This document shows positions 35,163 to 44,760 of a stretch of 48,441 bases of DNA, piece after piece. The notes under the pieces are model-generated. The model was not told the DNA's origin and did not search any database. It saw only the letters and a list, made by a program, of their open reading frames with translations. Position 1 is the first letter of the stretch. Each line of letters opens with the position of its first letter. This stretch comes from an uncultured Caulobacterales bacterium (lineage in GTDB: Bacteria > Pseudomonadota > Alphaproteobacteria > Caulobacterales > Caulobacteraceae). The translations under genes and the position numbers were made by a program. Location of the stretch: assembly GCA_903874895.1 (NCBI GenBank), contig CAIQUG010000028.1:1-48441 (forward strand). Reading direction: 5' to 3'.

Positions 35163-36787
35163 ACGCCCTTCTGCGTGTCCGCAAGGGCGGTCCGGCCGCT
35201 GTCCTTGCGGGCCTTGCGGCGGCGCTGGCACATCCGCCCTTCGGGTTCCTGCCCGGTCTCCTGGGCTTTTCCGTCCTCTATCTGCTGCTGTTGCGGACCG
35301 CACCGGAGCGGCCGTTTCGATCCGCCTTCTGGCGGGGTTGGCTGTTCGGGCTGGCCTATTTCGCCGTGAGCCTCTGGTGGATCTCCGAAGCCTTCATGGT
35401 CGACGTCGCCGCCCACGGCTGGCAGGCCCCCTTCGCTGTCGCAGGCCTCGCCGGAGGCCTCGCGCTGATGTGGGGCCTGGCTGCCGGGGTGTGGCGTATC
35501 GTCACCCCTCCCGGGCTGGCCGGTGCGCTGGCCTTTGCCGGCATCCTGGCTGTCACGGAATGGCTGCGGGGCCACATCCTCACGGGCCTGCCGTGGAACC
35601 CGCCCGGCGCCGCCTGGGCCGCAGGGAGCGCGGTCAGCCAGCTGGCCTCCGTTGTGGGCATTTACGGCCTGACGCTGTTCACCCTCATTCTCACATCCCT
35701 GGTTGGTCTGGCGGCCGTGCCTGATCAGCGGCACAGGGCGCCGCCGGTGCTCGCGGCCGTGTGTGCCCTGGTGCTCGTCTGGGGTTTCGGCGCGAGCCGT
35801 CTGGCCATGGCACCTCACGGGCCGCCAGGACCGGTGGTTCGCATCATCCAGGCCAATGTGCCCCAGACGGACAAATGGGATGCGCGGACCTTCACCGAGA
35901 TCCTGGAGCGCTACACCCGCCTGACCGCGGCCCCCGCGTCGGGCCCGAAGCCGACCTATGTGATCTGGTCCGAGACTGCCATTCCTGCCCTTCTGGACGA
36001 CTATCTGGCAGAGGGCACCTGGACCGCGGCGACCGTTCAGGCAAGTCTGCAGACTGGCCAGACCCTGATCCTGGGGGCCGACCGGGCCGAGCCGACGGCC
36101 AGCCGGACGCGCTACTACAACAGCCTGTTCGTCCTGCGCCGCACCGCCGTCGGCTTCGACCGCCTGGCGGTCTACGACAAGCATCATCTGGTGCCGTTCG
36201 GCGAGTATTTCCCGGTGGACAGCCTTGCCGAGGCCACGGGCCTGAAGAAGCTCGTCCATGTGGGCGACGGCTTTGACGCCGGGCCGCCGTCCCGGGTCGT
36301 GCAAGCCAAGGGGGTCCCCGGCTTCGCGCCGATGATCTGCTACGAGAGCCTGTTTCCCGGCGCCATCGCGGACGAAGGTCGACGCGCCGCCTGGATCGTC
36401 AATGTCTCGAACGACGCCTGGTTCGGGCGCACGAGCGGGCCGATCCAGCATCTGAACCTCGCCAGCTACCGGGCCATCGAGACCGGGCTGCCCATGGCCC
36501 GGTCGACCCCCACGGGCGTGTCGGCCATGATCGATGCCTATGGCCGCTCCCTCCGGCAACTCGGTCAGGGACAGGAGGGCTTCATCGATCTTCCCCTGCC
36601 GGCCGCAGCGCCCGAGACGCCCTATCACCGGTTCGGCGACCTGATTTTCTGGGTTGTAATTATCACTATGTTTTTGCACGCTATGGCATTATTTGTGTCG
36701 GGAGGGCGAGGGGATCGTGCCGCGGTGTCGTCCTGTACGAGCCGGACGGTCGCTCCGCCCAACCCAACTCTGTCAGGCGACGCCTGA
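35159..36787 (+). CDS. lnt: Apolipoprotein N-acyltransferase
   Basis: Inner-membrane enzyme adding the third acyl chain to lipoproteins, making them substrates for the Lol system (lolA is also in the window). 542 residues. The N-terminal half has about six membrane helices; the periplasmic nitrilase-like domain shows the Glu-Lys-Cys triad in VIWSETAIPALLDDYL (~270), VYDKHHLVPFGEYFP (~339) and APMICYESLFPG (~392), plus WIVNVSNDAWFGRTSGP. A last membrane helix (IFWVVIITMFLHAMALFVSG) is encoded by unusually AT-rich DNA (36650-36700), followed by a serine/proline-rich tail. Confidence 0.96.
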   Translation: MNALLRVRKGGPAAVLAGLAAALAHPPFGFLPGLLGFSVLYLLLLRTAPERPFRSAFWRGWLFGLAYFAVSLWWISEAFMVDVAAHGWQAPFAVAGLAGGLALMWGLAAGVWRIVTPPGLAGALAFAGILAVTEWLRGHILTGLPWNPPGAAWAAGSAVSQLASVVGIYGLTLFTLILTSLVGLAAVPDQRHRAPPVLAAVCALVLVWGFGASRLAMAPHGPPGPVVRIIQANVPQTDKWDARTFTEILERYTRLTAAPASGPKPTYVIWSETAIPALLDDYLAEGTWTAATVQASLQTGQTLILGADRAEPTASRTRYYNSLFVLRRTAVGFDRLAVYDKHHLVPFGEYFPVDSLAEATGLKKLVHVGDGFDAGPPSRVVQAKGVPGFAPMICYESLFPGAIADEGRRAAWIVNVSNDAWFGRTSGPIQHLNLASYRAIETGLPMARSTPTGVSAMIDAYGRSLRQLGQGQEGFIDLPLPAAAPETPYHRFGDLIFWVVIITMFLHAMALFVSGGRGDRAAVSSCTSRTVAPPNPTLSGDA

Positions 36788-36844
36788 ATCTGCCTGGCAC
36801 CGCGGGCGGTTCGCATGCGATCCCCCTGCCCCGTCGAGAGGCCC

Positions 36845-37282
36845 ATGACGTCAGTCCACGACACAGAACGCGCCCCGAACATGGTCGACCTGCATGTGGG
36901 CATGCGAATCCGATTGCGCCGGAAAGCCATGGGTCTGAGCCAGGACAAGCTCGCCGAGGCGCTCGGCCTGACCTTCCAGCAGGTGCAGAAATACGAGCGG
37001 GGGCTGAACCGCGTCAGCGCCTCCAAGCTGTACGACATCGCCCGAACGCTACGCACGGCGATCCCCTATTTCTTCGAGGGACTGGCCAGCCCGGAGACCG
37101 CGCACCGGTCCGACGTCTCCGAGCCCGACTCGGCAGAGTTTCTCTACGATCTGGTCATGACCCCGGAGGGGCTGGAGCTCGCCGCCCTGTTCCCCCGGAT
37201 CGAGCGGAAGCACCGCCGTCTGGTCCTCGAAATGGCCCGGGTCCTGGCCGGCGAGTCACCCGTCGATGCGAATGTCGACTGA
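36845..37282 (+). CDS. XRE-family helix-turn-helix regulator
   Basis: A 145-residue DNA-binding protein. The HTH is VGMRIRLRRKAMGLSQDKLA through QVQKYERGLNRVSASKLYDI, followed by RTAIPYFFEGLASPE and a C-terminal alpha-helical segment around RKHRRLVLEMARVL. This regulator between lnt and metK-trmB is widely conserved in Alphaproteobacteria; here the metK-trmB pair has been moved and inverted, 6 kb away. The ATG at 36845 is used; another ATG at 36881 directly precedes VDLHVGMRIRLRR. It overlaps xth tail-to-tail by 27 bases. Confidence 0.9.
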   Translation: MTSVHDTERAPNMVDLHVGMRIRLRRKAMGLSQDKLAEALGLTFQQVQKYERGLNRVSASKLYDIARTLRTAIPYFFEGLASPETAHRSDVSEPDSAEFLYDLVMTPEGLELAALFPRIERKHRRLVLEMARVLAGESPVDANVD

Positions 37283-38068
37283 CACCGGCGCATGATCGGA
37301 CGGGCGCTCCCACTCCCGCACCGTATCGTGCACGCGGGCGTCGGCGCGACCGCGGTCGCGGGCCGCCGGGGCGAGGCCCGGACTGGCCCACAGATGGTCC
37401 AGTCGCAGCCCCCGGTTGGACTTTCGGAAGTCCTGGGCGCGATAACTCCACCAGCTGTAGAGCTTCGTCGGCTCCGGTACCGCCTCCCGCGGCAGGTCGA
37501 CGAAGCCGAGGGACGCCTGCATCCGGGCAATGGCCTCCAGTTCCACCGGCGTGTGACTGACGACCTTCAGCATCTGCCGGTGACTCCAGACGTCATTCTC
37601 GCCCGGCGCGACGTTGAAGTCGCCGGTGAGCAGCAGGGGGGCCCTGGGATCGCGGGCGGCCATCTCGTCGGTCGCGCGCCTCAGGAAGTCGAGCTTGTGC
37701 GCGAACTTCGGATTCTCCACCGGGTCGGGGGTGTCCCCGCCAGCGGGAATGTAAAGGGTCTGGATCTCGATGCCTTCGACGATCACGCCGACACTGCGGG
37801 CGTGGCCCTCCCGGCAGAGGTCCAGCACCGGGGCCGGTGTGATCGGCAGGCGGGACGCGATGGCCACCCCGTGCCAGCCCTTCTGCCCCCGGAGCGCCAG
37901 ATGGGGCAGGCCCATCGCCTCGAAGGCGCCGACGGGAAACTCCCCGTCATGACACTTGGTCTCCTGGAGGCACAGGACATCGATCGCAGCCTCGGTGACG
38001 AACCGGGCCACCTGATCTATGCGCAGGCGGACGGAATTGATGTTCCAGGTGGCGACCCTGAGGCGCAT
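37256..38068 (-). CDS. xth: Exodeoxyribonuclease III
   Basis: AP endonuclease/3'-5' exonuclease of base excision repair, 270 residues. The family motifs are complete: RVATWNINSVRLRIDQVARF, LQETKCHDGEFP (catalytic glutamate), YIPAGGDTPDPV, LLTGDFNVAPGENDVW (Asp/Asn pair), GLRLDHLWASPGL and the C-terminal SDHAPVSVDI (catalytic His). It is convergent with the XRE gene with a 27-base overlap, and lies 28 bases downstream of trpS on the minus strand, so likely at the end of the murJ-trpS-xth transcript. Confidence 0.97.
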   Translation of the reverse strand: MRLRVATWNINSVRLRIDQVARFVTEAAIDVLCLQETKCHDGEFPVGAFEAMGLPHLALRGQKGWHGVAIASRLPITPAPVLDLCREGHARSVGVIVEGIEIQTLYIPAGGDTPDPVENPKFAHKLDFLRRATDEMAARDPRAPLLLTGDFNVAPGENDVWSHRQMLKVVSHTPVELEAIARMQASLGFVDLPREAVPEPTKLYSWWSYRAQDFRKSNRGLRLDHLWASPGLAPAARDRGRADARVHDTVREWERPSDHAPVSVDIRIDG

Positions 38069-38096
38069 CGCAGCTCTCCGATCCGGGTTGACGGGT

Positions 38097-39137
38097 CTAT
38101 CGCCCGCGGGGCGACCAGAAGCCGACGATCCGGCGAACCTCGTCCAGCGTCGGCTCGGCCACGGCGCTGGCCGTTTCCGCCGCCGCCGCCAGCACGCGAT
38201 CGATCTCGGCGGGATCGGCCAGAAGGCAGCGCATGCGCTCGCCGATCGGGGCGATGGCCGATACGGCCACCTCCACCAGGGCGGGCTTGAAGGCCCCGAA
38301 ACCCTGACCGGCGAAGCGGCCGAGGACGTCCAGCTTGGTCTCCCCCGTGAGGGCGGCGTAGATGCCCACCAGGTTGTCCGCTTCCGGCCGGGCCTTCAGG
38401 GCCTCCAGGGTATCCGGCAGCGGCTCGGGGTCCGTCTTCGCCTTGCGGATCTTCTGCGCGATGGCGTCGGCGTCGTCGGTCAGGTTGATCCGGCTGTAGT
38501 CCGACGGATCGGACTTGGACATCTTGGAGGTGCCATCCCGCAGGCTCATCACCCGGGCGCCCGGCCCCTCGATCAGGGGGTCCGGCAGGGGAAAGAACCC
38601 GGGGACGGCAAAGTCGTGATTGAACTTCGCCGCCACGTCGCGGGTCAGCTCCAGATGCTGTTTCTGGTCCTCGCCCACGGGAACGTGGGTCGCCTTGTAG
38701 AGCAGGATGTCCGCCGCCTGCAGGACCGGATAGGTGTAGAGCCCCACCGACGAGCGCTCCTTGTGCTTGCCCGACTTCTCCTTGAACTGGGTCATTCGGT
38801 CGAGCCAGCCGAGGCGGGCCACGCAGTTGAAGATCCAGGCGAGTTCGGTATGTGCACGCACTGCGGACTGGGGAAAGATGGTCGCCTTCGTGGTGTCGAG
38901 GCCTGCCGCCATGTAGGCCGCGGCGATTTCCCGGGTCTGGGAGGCCAGCTTCTGCGGGTCCTGCCAGACGGTGATGGCGTGCTGGTCGGCGACGAAAAGG
39001 AAGGGCCGCTGGTCCTGCAGATCCACGAACTTCTTCAGTGCGCCGAGATAGTTGCCCAGGTGCAGCTCGCCCGAGGGCTGGATGCCGGACAGGACGCGGG
39101 TGGGACCGGCATAGACGGGGGGTGCGGTGTCGCTCAT
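38097..39137 (-). CDS. trpS: Tryptophanyl-tRNA synthetase
   Basis: Class I aminoacyl-tRNA synthetase charging tRNA-Trp. I start at ATG 39137, just before [20 protein letters not shown], giving 346 residues; the longer frame would enter the murJ 3' end. The HIGH-like [12 protein letters not shown] (residues 21-32) and KMSKS (205-209, in [13 protein letters not shown]) signatures are intact. It lies 10 bases after murJ, the conserved murJ-trpS pairing of Alphaproteobacteria. Confidence 0.97.
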   Translation of the reverse strand: MSDTAPPVYAGPTRVLSGIQPSGELHLGNYLGALKKFVDLQDQRPFLFVADQHAITVWQDPQKLASQTREIAAAYMAAGLDTTKATIFPQSAVRAHTELAWIFNCVARLGWLDRMTQFKEKSGKHKERSSVGLYTYPVLQAADILLYKATHVPVGEDQKQHLELTRDVAAKFNHDFAVPGFFPLPDPLIEGPGARVMSLRDGTSKMSKSDPSDYSRINLTDDADAIAQKIRKAKTDPEPLPDTLEALKARPEADNLVGIYAALTGETKLDVLGRFAGQGFGAFKPALVEVAVSAIAPIGERMRCLLADPAEIDRVLAAAAETASAVAEPTLDEVRRIVGFWSPRGR

Positions 39138-39147
39138 CTCGGGGCTC

Positions 39148-40797
39148 TTAAAGGGAATTGTCGCTGATTGCATCCGCCGATCGCGGCGAGCGGCGCAGGG
39201 CCGCACGGATTTCCTGCAGGGTCAGCGCCCGCAGGGCGAACAACAGGACGAGATAGATCACGGCCCCCACACCGACCGCCAGGATGACGGCAATCTCCTT
39301 GCGGTGCAGCAGCCATGGCTCATACAGGGAGCGGGTCTCGCCGGCCAGGTAGAGCAGACCCGTCAGCAGGCCGCTGGCGATCATGATCCGGACCAGCCGG
39401 GACACGGCGGCGGCGGACGGGGCGTAGTAGCCCCGCTGCAGCAGGGCGCGGAGCATCTGGCCCACGTTCAGCCATGCGGCCAGGGCCGTCGCCGCGGCAA
39501 TGCCGGCGACGCCGTGCATCAGGAAGAACAGGGCCACGCCCGCCACGACGTTCACCGCCACGCTCACCAGGGCAAAACGCATGGGGCTCCGGGTGTCCTG
39601 CCGGGCAAAGAAGGCCTGGTTCAGGATCCGGGTCAGCACGAAGGCCGGCGTTCCGAGGCCATACCAGAACAGGGCATTGGCCGTCTGGTGGGCGTCGAAG
39701 AGGGAGAACTCTCCCCGGGTGAAGAGGGCGTCGATCAGGAAGAAGGGCATGCCCACCAGGGCTGCGGCGGCGGGCAGGGAAAAGGCCAGGGACAGGGCCA
39801 TCGCTTCATCCATGGCGGACTGTGCTCCCCCGTGATCACCGGACTGGACGGTGGTGGACAGGCGGGGCAGCAGGGCGACCCCGATGGCCACGCCGACCAG
39901 CCCCAGGGGCAGCTGGTAGAGCCGGTCCGCCGCCGCCAGCCAGGATCGGCCTCCGGGCACCAGGCTCGCGAGATTGCCGCTGATGAAAATATTGATCTGG
40001 GTCGCGCTGGCGGCGATGGCGCCGGGAATGGCAAGCCCGATCAGCGCCTTGATCTCCGGTGTCAGGCGCGGCAGGCGGACATCCACCCGGGCCCCGGACT
40101 TGCGCACGCCCCACCACAAGAGACCGGCCTGGAGGACGCCGGCCACGATCACCCCGAACGAGGCGGCATAGGCTGCCGAGACGGCGTCGGTCTGCGGCCA
40201 GACCGCCACCAGCATCACGAGATTCAGCAGGGTCGGGGCGAGGGCGGATACGATGAAGCGTCCGCGGGCCTGCAGGACCCCGGACAGGTGCGCGTAGATG
40301 GCCATGCAGGGCAGGTAGGGCATGGCGATCTGGGTCAGGGTGACCGCCAGCTTGAACTTCACAGGGTCATGGGCATAGCCGGGGTTGATCACGTACATCA
40401 GCCACGGCATGGCCAGCTGCGCTGCCACGGTGATGACGATGGTAGCCGCGGCCAGGGTGGCCATGGCATCGGCGGCCAGGACATCGGCGATCTCCTCCCC
40501 GTCGGTGGCGAGGCTGCGGGCGTAGGCCGGGACGAAGGCCGTGGCGAAGGCCCCTTCCGCGAAGATCCGCCGGAACAGGTTCGGGAAGGCGAGCGCCGTG
40601 TTGTAGCAGTCGGCGGCGATGGTGGACGACGCCCCCATCCGGTAGGTGATGACCAGGTCCCGCAGGAAGCCCATGACCCGGCTGATCATGGTCAGGCCGG
40701 AATAGATGGCGGAGGACCGCATCACGCTGGCACCCGGCCGCCGGTGGGCGGCGGCGGTCGCGCCGGCGGGGGCTGCGGATTTGCGGGGGGGCGTCAT
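39148..40797 (-). CDS. murJ: Lipid II flippase MurJ
   Basis: Flips lipid II across the inner membrane for peptidoglycan synthesis. 549 residues with about fourteen hydrophobic segments and the N-terminal MurJ/MviN signature [20 protein letters not shown], then [20 protein letters not shown]. The first ATG gives a 25-residue basic, alanine-rich leader; a start at ATG 40722 (MRSSAIYSG) is more like other family members. A long plus-strand open frame opposite is a shadow. Divergent from queG across 77 bases. Confidence 0.96.
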   Translation of the reverse strand: MTPPRKSAAPAGATAAAHRRPGASVMRSSAIYSGLTMISRVMGFLRDLVITYRMGASSTIAADCYNTALAFPNLFRRIFAEGAFATAFVPAYARSLATDGEEIADVLAADAMATLAAATIVITVAAQLAMPWLMYVINPGYAHDPVKFKLAVTLTQIAMPYLPCMAIYAHLSGVLQARGRFIVSALAPTLLNLVMLVAVWPQTDAVSAAYAASFGVIVAGVLQAGLLWWGVRKSGARVDVRLPRLTPEIKALIGLAIPGAIAASATQINIFISGNLASLVPGGRSWLAAADRLYQLPLGLVGVAIGVALLPRLSTTVQSGDHGGAQSAMDEAMALSLAFSLPAAAALVGMPFFLIDALFTRGEFSLFDAHQTANALFWYGLGTPAFVLTRILNQAFFARQDTRSPMRFALVSVAVNVVAGVALFFLMHGVAGIAAATALAAWLNVGQMLRALLQRGYYAPSAAAVSRLVRIMIASGLLTGLLYLAGETRSLYEPWLLHRKEIAVILAVGVGAVIYLVLLFALRALTLQEIRAALRRSPRSADAISDNSL

Positions 40798-40874
40798 CCC
40801 CCGCCTATGCTCTCAACTTGCGCGACGGGTCAAGGCGCTGTGACGGCGCGGCGCGGGCGGTATATGAGGAGGCC

Positions 40875-41984
40875 ATGCCGACCCGAACCCGCCAGCCTCT
40901 GACACCCATGAACGCGGCAACGGCGATCAAGTCCCGGGCCCTGGTCGAAGGTTTCGATACCGTGCGCCTGACGACCCTGCCCGCCGACGACCTGCGCGGG
41001 GAGCGCCTGGACCAGTTCCTGGCCCTGGGCCATCACGGGCAGATGGGCTGGATGGCCGAAACGGCGGAACGACGACGACATCCCAGGGCCCTGTGGGCCG
41101 ACGCGCGGTCCGCCGTGGTGCTCGGCCTGAACTACGGCCCGGACCATGATCCGATGGCGGCGCTGGCCCATCGGGACCGGGGCGTGATCAGCGTCTATGC
41201 CCAGGGCCGTGACTATCACGACGTGGTCAAGAAGCGGCTGAAGGCGCTGGGGGGGTGGATGGCCAACGCCCTCGGAGGCGAACTGAAGGTGTTCGTCGAT
41301 ACGGCACCCCTGATGGAAAAGCCCCTGGCTGCGCAGGCCGGTCTCGGCTGGCAGGGCAAGCACACCAATCTGGTCAGCCGGACCCACGGTTCGTGGCTGT
41401 TCCTAGGGGTGATCCTGACGACCCTGGACCTGCCGCCGGACCCGCCGGAGGCCGATCACTGCGGCGTCTGCCGCGCCTGCCTCGACATCTGCCCGACGCA
41501 GGCCTTCCCGGCTCCCTACCAGCTGGATGCCCGGCGCTGCATCTCCTACCTGACCATCGAACACCGGGGGCCGGTGCCGCAGACGCTGCGTCCGGCGCTG
41601 GGCAACCGGATCTATGGCTGCGACGATTGCCTCGCCGTCTGCCCGTGGAACAAGTTCGCGCAGGTGGCGGCCGAGCAGGCCTTCCATTCCCGGGAGGCCC
41701 TGACCGCGCCCCGTCTGACGGAGCTGGCGACGCTGGATGATGCGGCGTTCCGGAGTCTGTTCGCCGGCAGCCCGGTGAAGCGCATCGGCCGCGACCGGTT
41801 CGTGCGCAATGTGGCCTATGCCCTCGGCAACAGCGCCGACACCTTGGCCGTCCCGGTGCTGACGACCTTGTGCCACGATGCCGACGAGACTGTGCGCGAT
41901 GCGGCAGAATGGGCGCTTCGACGGCTTGGGGCACCGGCCGCGGACCAAGAGACCCCTTCCGCAGACGGTGGTTTCGGCGCATAG
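40875..41984 (+). CDS. queG: Epoxyqueuosine reductase QueG
   Basis: Cobalamin- and iron-sulfur-dependent enzyme for the last step of queuosine synthesis on tRNA. 369 residues from ATG 40875. Two ferredoxin-like [4Fe-4S] motifs are present, [19 protein letters not shown] and [15 protein letters not shown], with [20 protein letters not shown] and YLTIEHRGP also typical, and a C-terminal HEAT-like segment ([18 protein letters not shown]). A perfect AGGAGG (40867-40872) sits only two bases before the ATG, closer than usual; the next ATG is at 40908. No other queuosine genes are nearby. Confidence 0.95.
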   Translation: MPTRTRQPLTPMNAATAIKSRALVEGFDTVRLTTLPADDLRGERLDQFLALGHHGQMGWMAETAERRRHPRALWADARSAVVLGLNYGPDHDPMAALAHRDRGVISVYAQGRDYHDVVKKRLKALGGWMANALGGELKVFVDTAPLMEKPLAAQAGLGWQGKHTNLVSRTHGSWLFLGVILTTLDLPPDPPEADHCGVCRACLDICPTQAFPAPYQLDARRCISYLTIEHRGPVPQTLRPALGNRIYGCDDCLAVCPWNKFAQVAAEQAFHSREALTAPRLTELATLDDAAFRSLFAGSPVKRIGRDRFVRNVAYALGNSADTLAVPVLTTLCHDADETVRDAAEWALRRLGAPAADQETPSADGGFGA

Positions 41985-42017
41985 GGAGCGCCTCCCCAAC
42001 TGACCTGTGTGTGCTCC

Positions 42018-42581
42018 ATGGACCTTTCCAAGATCCCGACCGGCGTGAACCCTCCCTACGATGTGAACGCCGTCATCGAAATCCCCCAGGGCGGCGAGCC
42101 CGTGAAGTACGAGATCGACAAGGAATCCGGCGCGATCTTCGTTGATCGGTTCCTCCACACCGCCATGTTCTATCCCGGCAACTACGGCTTCATCCCGCAC
42201 ACCCTCGCGGATGACGGCGACCCGATGGACATCATGGTGGTCGGACCGACCCCGGTGGTACCGGGTGCCATCATCCGCTGCCGCCCCATCGGCGTCCTGA
42301 AGATGCGCGACGAGAAGGGCGGCGACGAGAAGATCCTGGCCGTTCCCGTGGACGCCCTGCATCCCTTCTATACGGGTGTGGACAGCTGGCGCGGCCTGCC
42401 GACCATCCTGACCGAGCAGATCGCCCACTTCTTCCAGCACTACAAGGATCTGGAAAAGGGCAAGGAAACCTTCATCGCCGGATGGGGCGATGCCGAGGAG
42501 GCCGGTCACCTGATCCGCGAATCCATCGAGCGGGCGTCGGCTGCGGATGAAACGCCGCGGAAGCTCCTCTCCCCGGCCTGA
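42018..42581 (+). CDS. ppa: Inorganic pyrophosphatase (family I)
   Basis: Soluble metal-dependent hydrolase that clears pyrophosphate. 187 residues. Signature segments are VIEIPQGGEPVKYEIDKESG, FYPGNYGFIPHTLADDGDPM with the DxDxxD-type metal site DDGDPMDIMV, and HFFQHYKDLEKGK. It stands alone on the plus strand, 33 bases after queG, and is followed by a strong terminator. Confidence 0.97.
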   Translation: MDLSKIPTGVNPPYDVNAVIEIPQGGEPVKYEIDKESGAIFVDRFLHTAMFYPGNYGFIPHTLADDGDPMDIMVVGPTPVVPGAIIRCRPIGVLKMRDEKGGDEKILAVPVDALHPFYTGVDSWRGLPTILTEQIAHFFQHYKDLEKGKETFIAGWGDAEEAGHLIRESIERASAADETPRKLLSPA

Positions 42582-42614
42582 TCGCCGGGGGATTTGTCGC
42601 GTCACCGAGATCGA

Positions 42615-42643
42615 GGGGGTGCCGGAGTGGCGCCCCCTTTTTT
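42615..42643 (+). terminator. Rho-independent terminator after ppa
   Basis: GGGGGTGCC (42615-42623) pairs with GGCGCCCCC (42629-42637), one G-U pair, around the loop GGAGT, followed by TTTTTT. It is directional for the plus strand; there is no T-run for trmB on the other strand. Confidence 0.85.
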
Positions 42644-42656
42644 CGTTGAAGTCGCG

Positions 42657-43340
42657 TCAGCGCTTGATCAAGTCCAGATAGACCGGCGCAATGTCGCCCA
42701 GGCCCTTTTCCTGATAGCGCGTGGTCACGTGGTCCGCCGGGGGAACCCGCCAGTCGTCCGCCCGGTCCGCGGTCCAGGTCAGCTCGGGATGGGCGATCAT
42801 CCGCTGCAACGCCCAGTCGGCATAGTCCGCCCAGTCTGTGGCGAACCGCAGCCGTCCCCCCGGGACAAGAACCCGGACGAGATCCGCGACAAAGGCCTGC
42901 TGGATCAGCCGGCGCTTGTGGTGCCGGGCCTTGGGCCATGGGTCGGGAAACAGGATGAACACCCGGTCCAGGCTGGCGTCGGGCAGTCGGTCGAGGATGT
43001 CGCGGGCATCGCCCACATGCAGCCGGACGTTCGTCAGTCCGGCCTCGGCGATGTGCCGCAGGGCGCTGGCGGCACCGTTGAGGAACGGCTCTGCCCCGAT
43101 CAGTGTGGCCTGGGGGTGCCGGCTTGCCTGGCCAGCCAGGTGCTCTCCTCCGCCGAAACCGATCTCGAGCCACAGCTCGTCCCGACCGGCCCGCAGGCCG
43201 TCCCGGGTCATGGCGACGTCCAGGGGAACAGCGATCTGCGGCAGCAGGGTTTCCAGCAGCACGCCCTGGGCCGCCTTGATCGTGCGGGACTTCACCCGGC
43301 CGAAGGTGCGCAGGGGAGGATGGGGGTCGGACGGGCTCAT
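42657..43340 (-). CDS. trmB: tRNA (guanine46-N7)-methyltransferase
   Basis: SAM-dependent methylation of G46 in tRNA. ATG 43340 (MSPSDPHPPLRTFGRVKSRT) gives 227 residues; an earlier ATG at 43352 adds four. Motifs: LWLEIGFGGGEHLAGQASRH for SAM, VHVGDARD-like RLHVGDARDILDRLPD, the family signature ILFPDPWPKARHHKRRL, and the C-terminal TRYQEKGLGDIAPVYLDL. It lies downstream of metK on the same strand; the enzyme that makes SAM and a SAM user are thus co-transcribed, as is usual in Alphaproteobacteria. Confidence 0.96.
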   Translation of the reverse strand: MSPSDPHPPLRTFGRVKSRTIKAAQGVLLETLLPQIAVPLDVAMTRDGLRAGRDELWLEIGFGGGEHLAGQASRHPQATLIGAEPFLNGAASALRHIAEAGLTNVRLHVGDARDILDRLPDASLDRVFILFPDPWPKARHHKRRLIQQAFVADLVRVLVPGGRLRFATDWADYADWALQRMIAHPELTWTADRADDWRVPPADHVTTRYQEKGLGDIAPVYLDLIKR

Positions 43341-43388
43341 GCGCAGGGGCATAGCCCGGTCAGTGGCGGTTGGCCATCACCGGACCGC

Positions 43389-44555
43389 TCAGGCGAGGCC
43401 TTTCAGGGCATCCACCAGATCGGTCTTCTCCCATGAGAACCCACCGTCGGCGTCCGGCGTCCGGCCAAAGTGGCCGTAGGCGGCCGTGCGGGCATAGATC
43501 GGCCGGTTCAGCTTCAGATGCTCTCGGATCCCGCGCGGGGTGCAGCCCCCCACCAGGTCCGGCAGGATCTTCTCGAGCCTGGCAGGATCGATGCGTCCGG
43601 TGTCATGCAGGTCCACATAGAAGCTCAGTGGCTTCGAGACGCCGATGGCATAGCTGATCTGCAGGGTGCACTTGTCGGCGAGACCGGCGGCCACGACGTT
43701 CTTGGCCAGGTAGCGGCAGACATAGGCTGCCGAGCGGTCCACCTTGGTCGGGTCCTTGCCCGAGAAGGCACCGCCCCCATGGGGTGCCGCGCCGCCGTAG
43801 GTGTCGACGATGATCTTGCGCCCCGTCAGGCCGGCATCCCCGTCCGGGCCGCCGATCTCGAACTTGCCCGTCGGGTTGATGTGCCACTCGGTCTCGTCAG
43901 TCACGAACCCGTCCGGAAACACCGACAGGATGTAGGGCCGGACCAGGTCGCCGATATCGGCGGGGGTGAAGCCCGGCTTGTGCTGGGTGGACAGGACGAT
44001 GGAAGTGGCACGCACCGGGCGGCCGTTCTCGTAGGCCAGGGTCACCTGGCTCTTCGCGTCGGGCTCCAGCTCCGACCGCTCGCCGGAGTGCCGGGCAGCG
44101 GCCAGAACCTTCAGGATGTTGTGGCTGTACTGGAGGGTGGCGGGCATCAGCTCCGGCGTCTCGGAGGTGGCGTAGCCGAACATGATGCCCTGGTCGCCGG
44201 CACCCTCGTCCTTGTTGCCCGCGGCGTCCACCCCCATGGCGATGTCTGCGGACTGGGGATGCAGGTGGCAGGCGAAGTCCGCTGTCTTCCAGTGGAACCC
44301 GGCCTGCTCGTAGCCGATGTCCTTCACCGCCGCGCGAACCTTGTCCTCGAGGTCCTCGACGAGGCCGTCGGGGCCGCGCACTTCCCCGGCTAGCACGATG
44401 CGATTGGTGGTCACCAGGGTCTCGCAGGCCACGCGGGCATAGGGATCGGCGCTGAGGAAAGCATCGACCACCGTATCCGAGATCCGGTCGGCGACCTTGT
44501 CCGGGTGGCCTTCGGAGACGCTTTCGCTGGTGAAGATATAGGCGGGACGGATCAC
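43389..44555 (-). CDS. metK: S-adenosylmethionine synthetase
   Basis: Makes SAM from methionine and ATP. I choose GTG 44555 because GGAG (44565-44562 on the minus strand) precedes it by six bases; a TTG at 44570 adds five residues but lacks a ribosome site. 388 residues. Motifs: [60 protein letters not shown] (phosphate-binding P-loop) and [20 protein letters not shown]. The promoter carries an 18-bp perfect palindrome between -35 and -10, so repression by a SAM/SAH-sensing regulator is likely. Confidence 0.97.
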   Translation of the reverse strand: MIRPAYIFTSESVSEGHPDKVADRISDTVVDAFLSADPYARVACETLVTTNRIVLAGEVRGPDGLVEDLEDKVRAAVKDIGYEQAGFHWKTADFACHLHPQSADIAMGVDAAGNKDEGAGDQGIMFGYATSETPELMPATLQYSHNILKVLAAARHSGERSELEPDAKSQVTLAYENGRPVRATSIVLSTQHKPGFTPADIGDLVRPYILSVFPDGFVTDETEWHINPTGKFEIGGPDGDAGLTGRKIIVDTYGGAAPHGGGAFSGKDPTKVDRSAAYVCRYLAKNVVAAGLADKCTLQISYAIGVSKPLSFYVDLHDTGRIDPARLEKILPDLVGGCTPRGIREHLKLNRPIYARTAAYGHFGRTPDADGGFSWEKTDLVDALKGLA

Positions 44556-44598
44556 GGCGAGCTCCGGCAAGGGCGAGGGTCAGGCGAGGTTGGACCGG

Positions 44599-44627
44599 AA
44601 CCTATAAAGATATCTTTATATGTGCAA
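44599..44627 (-). promoter_or_regulatory. Candidate metK promoter
   Basis: On the minus strand TTGCAC (44627-44622) is followed after 17 bases by TAGGTT (44604-44599), a plausible sigma70-type pair. Nearly the whole palindrome at 44603-44620 fills the spacer. The expected transcript start is near 44592, about 37 bases before the GTG start. Confidence 0.5.
44603..44620. promoter_or_regulatory. Operator-like 18-bp palindrome, SahR/SamR-type
   Basis: TATAAAGATATCTTTATA is a perfect palindrome in the metK upstream region. From memory it resembles the ArsR-family SahR/SamR motif (near CATATAAAGANATCTTTATATG) that controls methionine-cycle genes in Proteobacteria. It is AT-rich in GC-rich surroundings and overlaps the metK promoter. 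No ArsR-family gene is in the window. Confidence 0.65.
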
Positions 44628-44760
44628 GTCATTCTGACGGCGCGGTTTCCCGGATGATGATCGACGTCGCCAAATCGTCACTGGCGCCCTCCCGCCGCAT
44701 CGGCCTATCGAGGAGCAATGCGGGCCGCCGGCCCCTCACCCTGACTTCGGGACTGCCGAC

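Noticed and set aside
39127-40902. 591-codon plus-strand open frame opposite murJ
   Set aside because: The protein is Gly/Gln/His-rich with no domain; murJ on the other strand explains the region.
42615-42643. ppa terminator acting also for trmB on the minus strand
   Set aside because: The minus-strand side of the hairpin is followed by TCGATCTC, not a T-run, so it is not bidirectional.
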